Origin: Ceratorhiza oryzae-sativae
Lineage: Eukaryota > Basidiomycota > Agaricomycetes > Cantharellales > Ceratobasidiaceae
NCBI GenBank assembly: GCA_030998015.1
Contig: JARWMV010000252.1
Coordinates: 124,001 to 188,000 of the forward strand
Length of the DNA stretch: 64,000 nucleotides
Reading direction: 5' to 3'
This document shows positions 55,616 through 64,000 of this stretch, piece after piece. Both the position numbers and the translations under genes were made by a program. The number at the start of each line of letters is the position of its first letter. Position 1 is the stretch's first letter. The notes beneath the pieces were generated by a model. That model saw nothing but the letters and a program-made list of their open reading frames with translations, did no database searches and was not told where the DNA came from.

Positions 55616-57574
55616 TCTGATAGTCGACTCGAATAGGACACAGTTGTTGACTAATTGAGGAGACTTGGTGGCCTCGACAAGAGCAAATTTCTAGCATCTG
55701 AGCTTGTAGATTATATACTGGATATCAATCCATTCGAGGTTGCGGCTAGGACCCGAGATTCGGCGAGATCCCTTGCTGGCTGGAGCTCCGTGTCTGTTTC
55801 AAGACATCTATCAGACTAATAGAAGTGTTGAATATCAAGTAAGCCAAGGCGTGAGAGGACGGCGAGATCGGGGTAGACTATTTCGGTATTCTAGAATATT
55901 GAAAAAGGTAGTGATCCGTCGGAGCATGTCAAAGGCTAACATACGCGAACCAGCTCATGGTGGCCGCACTTGAGCCAAGGGGCTTGGCACGTGATCGCCT
56001 GGCTCTGGGCGCCTAGCTTCACCGCCACGAACTAGGGAAACCACCGGAACTATGACTGTGGGCCGCAAGGCAAAATTCCCAATTTTTCACACCAGGCTTT
56101 GAACTTCCAACAAACGCATATAATCTCCCCGTTTCCCTACCGCAGCACCTTTCCTAGCTCCGGTGACCAGCCCCACCAGTCCCTCCGAGTGCCAATCTAA
56201 GCGGCGAAGTTGTGAGGTGGCAGACACTAGCGATGTACTTGGCACAATTCATAAGGAGTACGCTACATTTAGTCAGAGTCCTCCATGGTTCTGGCTGTGC
56301 GACACTGATTACGCTTATTTTATTCCGAGTTCACGTACTCACAGCCTTGTGAGCTAATTGAGCCAATTTTTACCTGCCCCTTGAATAATAGACTCTTTGA
56401 GCTCCAAGTCTGACGATGGTACTCAGCCATACATTTTATATCACTTGGTTGCCAATACGCTGGCTTTTCAAATGATTCGACCATGATAGGAAGTATGTAG
56501 AGATTAGCTGTTTCGCTGCTAAGAGGCCATCCACACCCCTACGATTGCGAATAGTATATCCCGAATATATTCATCAATTCAATAAGACTTAAAGTGCTGC
56601 AGAGTTGTGTCAGCCCAACGCATTACTATCAATCCCCAGCTTGCCTACACTTCTGAACATTATGGCCGAGAACGCCACTACCGATGCTGACCTCACAATT
56701 TCAGACTATAGCATCACGCATCCGATAAATCAAACGATTGTATGTGGGTTTCGAATCAGGTTAGGTATTTAATAATGATAATTCAGGAGCTTGCCTTTGC
56801 TAGTGGGTCGAACCGTCCAGTTAACTAACAGGATGTCCACCAGCTTGAAGCAATTCTTCAAACACCTTTGACGATTTAATGCGGTTCTGGCAGGCATGCT
56901 TTTGACCTTGTACAATCTCATGAAAGACCAAGTGGGTGGCGGAGTTGACACGCCAGGGTCGATAACCCAACATTCACTCTCCCGGTTAACTCATGAGCCC
57001 TCCTCACGATGTCGTTCGGTTTCCGTTCCGGGAATGATCGTACGCTCCTGTTAATATCTAATTTACCGATAGCTCTGGTTACTCCTAATAATGGTTCTCA
57101 GACTGACACGCCTGGGTCCCGATTCGCTCATTGCCAAATTGATTGTGAGTTGGTTCCAACTTCCGGAACAGAAACAGGCTAACAGAAAACCTCTACAGTA
57201 CATCTTGAAGCTGGTACACACTATGCCCTGCATACACGTATCTTGCTAGTTATTCTTTGGGTCTCTCTGGTATTTGCGAGAGCTCCGGACCGGATTAGAG
57301 GTGGCACTCAGCGAGTCAGGTGGCTCCGGGACGGGCTAAGACCAATGTGGCGGCCTCTCTGTCTATTTGCGCTGGACCAAATGGTGCATTATTTTTCGTG
57401 CTTAGATGCATCGGACATTGGATCTATCGGATCTAGGTCCCCAGTCCAGGATAATGTTGGGTTTTTTCAGGCAAACCGAAAAATGGATTATGTTTATCCG
57501 GACTATAGCGTGAGTACATGAAGAAAATGTAAGATCCGAAATGAATACAGCGGATCCAAGAGGGTAATTTTATC
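55616..57574. other. 2-kb region, no firm gene
   Basis: A possible two-exon short frame starts at ATG 56662 (MAENATTDADLTISDYSITH), with a good donor at 56740 and acceptor ending at 56786, but stops 14 codons later (56826-56828). Otherwise no coding pattern, repeat or RNA gene was recognised. Confidence 0.35.
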
Positions 57575-58312
57575 TCAGAATGCAAGCTGAATGGCGATAG
57601 GACGGGGAGTAGTCGCGCGTTCGCCTTCAACCGGAGTTTGGTTTTGCAACCAAACATCAGCATCAATAAACATTGCCCGATCTGGGAATATTTCCCGAAT
57701 GTCACACTCGAATCCTTCGGCGCGCAAGATATATCGTCTCCATAAACTCTCTCTTCCATCCTCGACTTCCTCGAGCCCAACTTCGATTAGGTCGAACTCA
57801 GCATGTGCACCCTCTCGGCGTGCTAGCGTTCGGAATGCCTGACCAACAGTCATATGGTCACCGGCAATCAAATGTGCAGCGTCTGGGGATGTGATGCGTA
57901 GCGTCGAGATGCAGACGCACACTACACTAGACTCGCAAATTAAATGAATCCTACGTGCTTGTTCGTACGGCGTCGCCGGGCTCGCGGTGAGGTCGGATCC
58001 TGACGTCGGAGTCTCCCAAATGCGCAGCACCTCGATGTCTCGGTTGAAGTAGGATCTACAGAAATAAATTATTACATGGGTCTCTAAATTCAAGAATCGG
58101 CAACAATGGCATTACTTACTTCAATGTTCGCTTCAAGTCCCCCTTTGACATGAGGGCGATCCGTTCATTGTGCGTGATCTCTTCGGGCCAATCGGTCTGG
58201 AATTCAAGGTGGGTCAGTTGGGTATGACTTTTGGTCCGGAGCCTTTGTGTAGTCCAAAAATTACCTCGATGACTGTTTCGACGTGCGAGAGGTACGACGA
58301 CCGCGAAGACAT
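57575..58312 (-). CDS. Orphan paralogous family, member 2
   Basis: Three exons. ATG 58312 encodes MSSRSSYLSHVETVIE; an intron with donor GTAATT leads to TDWPEEITHNERIALMSKGD; a second intron (GTAAGT) leads to the main exon, YFNRDIEVLRIWETPTSGSD, ARRIHLICESSVVCVCISTL, HAEFDLIEVGLEEVEDG, GRESLWRRYILRAEGFECDI and REIFPDRAMFIDAD, with the stop at 57575-57577. The product is about 210 residues with no signal peptide or membrane segment. It is the complete counterpart of the gene at 52611. Function unknown. The repeat-protein gene lies between the two copies. Confidence 0.65.
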
Positions 58313-59699
58313 GATTGTCGTTGAGATTAGTATTTGGCTTAAAATTACGTAATGTATCGTTGACGAAAGACACGGAGCGAATGACCGAGCCGCGTGTTTA
58401 ACAGAGTCACAGACAAAGATTGTGAAATGGATTAGGGGATGCTAACAGCACGGGAATAGAGGACTGAGAAGAGAGACAGAGACCTGTAGGCTGGGATGAA
58501 CAAGGCAACAACATATATGCTTTAGGTTTGCCCACGCCAGGGTCCGCGTCCATCACTCCTCTGAGGTCTCGTCGAGGTTGAAAGAAAACTGAATACCGAC
58601 GTGGCCAGAACATTGTCCAAGCGCCTTGCTCTATCAAATTATTGCCGTACTAGGCTTAGCCTGTGTCGGGTTGAAATGGCTTATGTTCCGGGCTTGATGT
58701 CCGGACCAAATTTAGTACACGTGATTATCCTAGGAGCTAAACCATCATATCTCTGCCGAAATTACCCATCTTTGCTGTAGTATCTTAAGGTCAAACAATT
58801 TTCTACTTAGTTCACCGCACATTTTTAAATCATATACTGACTTACCCCGCTTGCTTGGGTCTGGGGATTTGGTAACAGAAACAAAGACCTGGTCTATGTG
58901 GCGAGTTGGGGTGTCAGCCCTGCTATATACGTGTCGAGAACTTGACCTGGTCACCCACAGAGTAATGGCGGGGATCTCCCCTAAAGACAAATACCCATGA
59001 TAGCAATAAGTTTAGCTGTATACACATATCATGCATATCGTCAGTATATTTGCAGTTGAAATTGAGGCTCTTTCCCATGTTTCTTACCATCTATTGATGA
59101 ATAACACTCGTAACTATGTGCATGGCATGTAATGCTGAAGCCCATTGGCCAAAAGCCAAGACGCTGGTTAGGGCTAATTAGCCCACCATGTCCAGCAAAG
59201 CTGCATGAGTGCCAGTAGCATGTGCTAACTCGATTCTGCGAGAGCTCGTTCAGCTAGCCAGGGCCGGACTTCGAACCAACAAATCAGATTTTGCCCAAGC
59301 ACACGAAAGGGTTATGGGGATGCAAGAAAGCGTTGGTATGCTCTTGGCGAGCGACTTTCTTCTGGTATTTCAAAACAGTAGATTTGAATGTGATAGAGCG
59401 ACCTCTTTTGTTTGCAACCGAAGAATGGTTGCAACTCCTTGTCATGTCAACCAAAAAACAATTTATTTACATATTGCAGGACCAAAATTATCCTGATTGT
59501 TGCTGTAGCTCATAGCTATAGTTTATCCATTACGATGCATAGCACTATGGTGAAGTGACACTGAGCCAAATGAAACATCACCCCGCAGCCCACGAACTAT
59601 ACCTAACGCCAATTATCCACATGCTGCGCTTGCTTTGTCGGCGATTCCATCCCCTCGTTCTGGGTATGTGTGGCCAACGCCCCTTCTGTCACACATATT
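58313..59699. other. Intergenic, no gene recognised
   Basis: Only short frames. GAGAACTTGACCTGGTCACC near 58937 shares a 14-base word with the element B LTR, but flanking sequence does not match. Confidence 0.35.
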
Positions 59700-59714
59700 G
59701 TCTTGTTCATACAA

Positions 59715-60811
59715 TGGTTTCTTTCTTAATGCGATCAACCTCTCCCTTCAGATGAGCTGTTTCTTCCCTGGGACGGGAGGTATTTTCCCTAAGGCGAATA
59801 ACCTCCTCTATAAAGCAAGCAATATCTTCCCTGGTGCATGAGGCTCTCGCCTTCAAATCTTCTACGTCCTCTTGCACCTGTCGTGAAATTTCTTTGTGCC
59901 CACGGCTGCGTAACCCCTAGGGTCGACTATGAGCAAAACAGTCTTATGGTAAGTAGAAATTAAAACACTTAGTTGCTTTTCAGACAACATTTACTTAAAT
60001 TTACCCCGTTCTATCTTATAGCGGACAACCAAGTTAGCGTCATCGTGGGGCTTTGTCATCCAGGAATCCAAGATAATCTCCGCGCGTTTATGCCGTTCAA
60101 TCAAGGGGTGGTTATTGAATGGGACCCAGTCCCTCCGAAGTGCCCCCGAGACTCAACGCGCCCCTTGAATGCAACGTAGAGTAGCTGCCACGTCGTGCAG
60201 GCATACCCATAGGACTGTGTCCGTAAAATCTCATAGCAAGGTGGATTATTCGAAATGAAAGCCGCTAACACGAGGAGATGTTCGAGCGTTGGTTTTCGAC
60301 GTTATCCTTCTGGGAGAACTTGATTTGCCCAAAGTTAATCGCACTTGTCTTGCCGACTATCGATTGAAGCGAGCCCGAGCCCGAGACTTCAATCAGATCC
60401 TGAGCTTTCTTTGTATCTTTGGTCCGGAAGGAGAGCCTGGTACTGATCAAGACGGTCCATGACATGAAGTCCTGAACTTTCGTCTGAATCAGGCTACAGT
60501 GGAAGAACGGGCGAGCTTTGAGGTACGTAGCAAACAGGAGTGGGATCTAGCAAATATCCTAAAGGGGGCCTAGAGGGAACTGCGTTGGCATCTGCACGTG
60601 CGGGTGGGCGCACCGCCTCGTCTGCTCCGTGTGGCGGATGCCAATCGGTTTTGATATAATTCGAAAGTCGATGATCCCTATCCTCTATGCGGAACACAAG
60701 AAAATCATGCTCGCCCCGAAATTTTTCTTTGTAGCATCTGGCTTCTGTGACGAAAATAGAGCCGACAGATTCAACAGTCTTCGGGTTGTTGATGATATAG
60801 CCAAGTAACAA
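59715..60811 (-). CDS. Hypothetical gene, fragmentary exon evidence
   Basis: Three minus-strand segments look coding but are not joined with certainty. 60811-60494 reads LLLGYIINNPKTVESVGSIF, CYKEKFRGEHDFLVFRIEDR and HRLSNYIKTDWHPPHG. 60465-60265 reads MSWTVLISTRLSFRTKDTKK and SINFGQ-like sequence. About 59915-59715 reads a coiled-coil (HKEISRQVQEDVEDLKA, CFIEEVIRLREN, AHLKGEVDRIKKETIV). They could be one gene or two. No family recognised. Confidence 0.3.
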
Positions 60812-61538
60812 ACCCGGGGGCTACATTCTGGCCTCGAAACTCCACCCTCGCTTGTCTGCTACGTGTCGGGGAAACACATACTCGTTGGGGTTATCCGCGT
60901 ATCCATTAACAGGTGCGTCTGAAATTATTATGGCATACCCATATGCAGGTGGGTCTGGATTTATTGTACCTCCGAAGAAGAGCTTGAGCCGTCTAAGACC
61001 GGAGCTGACTGAAACCATCGGAGAGAACAAGTTGGGTGAACACCGCGACCTATTGCTCAGACACCGCAATAACGGGCGCTAGCCAACACCGGCAGGACCC
61101 GGACATACGTTAAACAGTAAAAGTAGTTGATCGCAGTACCCGTACGCAGATGGTGCGCCGTATACCCGAAACCCCCGCAATGCCATGTGCGCAAGCCGAA
61201 TGGCAAGTCTCCAGCGCGTAACCGAGACTACTTGTCAGGGAGCCATTGCTAGAGCCGATCACCCTCGGCTAAAACTGAATATGCTAACTGGTGCCGGGCA
61301 CTACCCAAGCCTAGCCAAACCCATTCTCCTGGCTGAAGTAGCGCCCAATAACCCATCCAGTAGCTCCACGCCAGGCCGCACCAGCTTAGACTTGTTTTGT
61401 CGCAGTTTACGTGGTACCACTCGGCCCACAACAAAATGAGAAGAAACGAATATATGTTCAACTATCCTATCAGCCAAACCGTCCTATCACCGTCTTAAGA
61501 CTAAAATCTCAGTATATTCAATATACTAAAAACTACAG
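60812..61538. other. Intergenic, no firm gene
   Basis: A minus frame at 60821-61069 (LKLFFGGTINPDPPAYGYAI) is possible but unsupported. The remainder shows no gene. Confidence 0.3.
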
Positions 61539-63233
61539 TTACCTCCCCGCCAACCAGAGCAAAGCAAACCACAGCCCAATCCAACCCACCCATCCCCTCC
61601 ATACCCATACAGCCACGCTCTCGGCCCACCATTCGCTCGCAAGCGGCCGACCCAGCAGCTCCAGTACCACACGTGGAAGGGTAACCAACAAAAGTCGGGC
61701 GATGTTGAGTGGGACAGGATAATATTCTGGCTGGGCATAGGCTACCAGAGCATGCACGAAAGCACGTCGGGCGCGAACACCAGGGAGAGTTCCAAACGTA
61801 TCCCAGTCGGCGGTCGCATTGGGAGCAAGCGAATGTCGCACGGGAAGAAGAACCAGAGAGGTGATGTAAAAAGGTATCGATATTAGAACGAGAAGGTAGA
61901 ACAAGAAGATTGTGATGCGAGTGGTATATGGTGTCGGATGCGATACCGGGTCCGATGGCCCCACATGTTCTGAAAAGGTCGATGCGAGGGCAATCCACGG
62001 AAAGGCAAACGGATCTGCGACAGAGAGCGATAAGAAAACGCTCAGGGCGATTATTAACGGTGCAAAAAATGCAAGAGTGGGCGTGACCGTTTGGGTGAAT
62101 ATCGTTCGTAGATAGACGGCGAATGGCAAGGCGCGATTGGGCCGGACTAAGAGTAACGGTGTTGGTGGGTATGCACTATGTAAGCCAACCATGAGACCAA
62201 TGAAACTCAGTGCCATTAGGGACCGAAAATAACCATCGGGCGCCGGCGAGAAAGGGAGAGAGAAAAGTAGGGAAACAGCAATCAAGACAAATGGCCAAGA
62301 TCCAAAACTGGGGCTGTCGAGGAATGCAGCGATGCAATAGAGGAGTAAAATGTACTCCCGCCCGCCAGGAAGCCCAGATCCCGGAGGATAGAGCAAGAGG
62401 TGAGCCAACAAGACAAGGAACAAGACTCGAATCGTAACCACGATTGCATGAGCAACCCTAAAAGGCTGTTATTAGAGTGCTTATCAAACGGCTTAGAGAG
62501 CTAACCGAGGTGTTGTGCACCTATCGAAATGCCGTAGCATTCTAGGTAACGCTGGGTCATGTGGTGACAGCCGCGGTAGCAGGCCACGCCGCCATGTTCG
62601 ATAGAGCGATATCTGAAGCGCAGGGTCACACAAGAAGCGAACCGGCACAGTATCATGGGTGAGCATATCCACCACTGTATTTGCATTAGTAACGAAATAG
62701 ATGAGAATGTAGCCTGACAACTCACCTCGAACAACATCCCCGTTAGATTCGCCAGATAGCCCGACTCTGTACCACAAAAGCTCCTCGATTTCGTCCTTCT
62801 CCTCTACCGAGTTTTCCCGTGTCTCGTTTAGAAAATCTCGCCAAACGGCCATTAATAGGTTCTCGAGGTTCTCCTGTGTACGTTTCACACGTGTGCTCTC
62901 GATCCATTCCTGTCGACTTGAGGAATAGCGCACACGTTCGGTCGGCGAAGCAGCCTCGGTGATGAGATACAATAGCCATATTATTTGAACAGCCGTTCGT
63001 GGGGCCGCGGCGGCCGGCAAACCAGGGAGGTGCTGTTCGAGCGTGTTGATAGTCAGGTCTGCAGGTATAATGTCGTCTGGTCGTGATGGGAAGCGAAACT
63101 GTGGGCTCCGTGCGGGGGGTTGAGACAAGCCCCATCGAAGAGACTGGGACCAATGGCTGGATGTGCTCAGTGACCGTTGTCGACGGTGTGAACTGCTTGG
63201 GAGCAGGTTTGTACGCTCGTCGGCCATGGCCAT
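61539..63233 (-). CDS. Multi-pass membrane protein with N-terminal dileucine signal
   Basis: ATG 63233 gives MAMADERTNLLPSSSHRRQR, whose ERTNLL fits the acidic dileucine sorting motif [DE]xxxL[LI] used for vacuolar/endosomal delivery. A cytosolic region of about 240 residues (VDMLTHDTVPVRFLCDPALQ, SLYRTWRRGLLPRLS) precedes roughly seven hydrophobic segments, e.g. TIRVLFLVLLAHLLLY, FVLIAVSLLFSLPFS, LAFFAPLIIALSVFLSLSV, IFLFYLLVLISIPFYITSLV and a final WVGWIGLWFALLWLAG. Introns: one of 51 nt near 62736-62686 (GTGAGT...AATACAG, stop-free and divisible by three), and one joining TTPR to VAHAIVV (62505-62458 region). Stop 61539-61541. It resembles uncharacterised fungal membrane proteins; transport or scaffolding roles are unknown. 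Confidence 0.75.
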
Positions 63234-63709
63234 GTTCGTCCAAGGAGGTCGACAGCAAGCTATATATCACAATAATATTGTGAGGCTGGGATGTTCAAAG
63301 GGGCGGTTTGGGTCGCCTGTGCTGGTATATTATTTGAACCGATCCGAAATGGTCAAGAGGGCTGGTGGTGGTATCCCAGTAACGGTCAATTGTGTAACTT
63401 AGCATAGCTTCAGTTTGGCCACATGACACTTCCCGGATAATAAGCGTCAACTCAATCATGATTTCAACCGATCCAATTCAACGATCATACCAATTGCAGG
63501 CTATCACCGCCGCATGTTCGTAACAATTGACACGCGTGGCAAGAGGCCAGAATAATGTGTTCTTTAGCGCCATCGTGCACACGGAAGTATTCTCAAGAGA
63601 TATCGATTTTTCAAACACTTTTACACAATAGATCATACACAAACTTAAATCGAATCACATTGATGCCCATTTAATCCGGCTGGGACGAGCAGTTACTATA
63701 TTTTCTACT
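63234..63709. other. Intergenic
   Basis: Between the promoter side of the membrane-protein gene and the 3' end of the alcohol dehydrogenase gene, both leftward. No gene seen. Confidence 0.4.
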
Positions 63710-64000
63710 TTACTTCCACTGTAATGGCACTCAATTAGCCCCCCCGAGCCCACATCGTAGTCAAATGACACTCACCAAATCAAGCACAACACGTCCGGCC
63801 AACTTGCCCTCCTTCATCTCCTTGAATACGTCTGGGAGCTTGGCCAAGGGCTCGACGCGGTAAGTTGTGCGCACGCGTCCACGAGCGGCAATGTCCAAAG
63901 CCTGGCGAGCATCCTCGCGGTTTCCGACGTAGCTGCCCTTGACAGTGATGCTGCGGACAACGGTCCAGCTAGATTAGATGAGTCATGTATTAGCTTTTAT
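63710..64000 (-). CDS. Zinc-dependent alcohol dehydrogenase, 3' end only
   Basis: The last two coding exons of a medium-chain ADH. The exon at 63968-63776 reads WTVVRSITVKGSYVGNREDA, RQALDIAAARGRV, YRVEPLAKLPDVFKEMKEGK and LAGRVVLDL, the C-terminal end of yeast Adh1-type enzymes that interconvert acetaldehyde and ethanol. A 57-nt intron (GTGAGT...TTACAG) is followed by a final mini-exon coding WK and the stop at 63710-63712. The catalytic zinc and NAD-binding parts lie beyond the right edge. Confidence 0.9.

Noticed and set aside
58930..58960. Remnant of the element B LTR
   Set aside because: Only about 14 bases (GAACTTGACCTGGT) match and the flanks differ; chance or a very old relic cannot be separated.
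1..64000. CRISPR arrays, bacterial operons or riboswitches
   Set aside because: The window is eukaryotic; no regularly spaced repeats or such elements were seen.
1..64000. tRNA or rRNA genes
   Set aside because: No cloverleaf with A and B boxes or rRNA core sequence was recognised by eye; a tRNA scan would be decisive.

Overview
This window is nuclear DNA of a filamentous basidiomycete. The evidence is short GT-AG introns (about 45-65 nt) with CTAAC/CTGAC-like branch points, fungal families (Ark/Prk kinase, Ure2-like GST, Naf1, EF-hand aspartate/glutamate carrier), degraded NACHT-WD40 receptors and Tf1/sushi-type chromodomain retrotransposons. The mixture resembles Rhizoctonia/Ceratobasidium-like Agaricomycetes; that placement is inference, not something the sequence proves.

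Layout. 0.4-7.2 kb: an Ark1/Prk1-type kinase (-) and histidyl-tRNA synthetase (+) diverge from a 142-bp promoter. 7.2-19.9 kb: a transposon-rich block with a remnant of a plus-strand self-priming LTR element (A, 8.3-10.0 kb), a complete-length minus-strand Ty3/gypsy chromovirus (B, 10.0-18.3 kb) carrying a nested 1.3-kb solo LTR, an inverted LTR fragment, a dispersed repeat on both sides and a 23-bp minisatellite. 19.9-24.5 kb: an EF-hand mitochondrial carrier containing two 5-nt micro-exons, and a Ure2-like GST. 24.5-34.5 kb: a gene-free stretch followed by two tandem, decayed NACHT receptors, the first with WD40 repeats. 35.2-37.2 kb: a haloacid dehalogenase-like hydrolase and a CTR copper transporter. 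39.7-42.2 kb: a single-pass membrane protein whose tail carries seven PSAP and one PPxY motif. 43.6-51.3 kb: an unknown gene, mitochondrial EF-Ts, NAF1 and a homeodomain-like protein. 52.6-58.3 kb: two paralogous orphan genes flanking a novel repeat protein with an '[E]xxYNEAW' unit about once per exon. 59.7-64 kb: weak hypothetical exons, a multi-pass membrane protein with an N-terminal dileucine signal, and the 3' end of a zinc alcohol dehydrogenase.

Housekeeping genes here mainly serve mitochondria and RNA/protein synthesis (HisRS with two starts, EF-Ts, carrier, Naf1), but no shared pathway is evident. Several conserved genes (HisRS, kinase, EF-Ts, gag, NLR) each carry a 1-2 nt deletion. 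Because two are normally essential, base-level sequence error is at least as likely as decay. Coordinates of spliced genes span first to last coding base; exon borders were read by eye.
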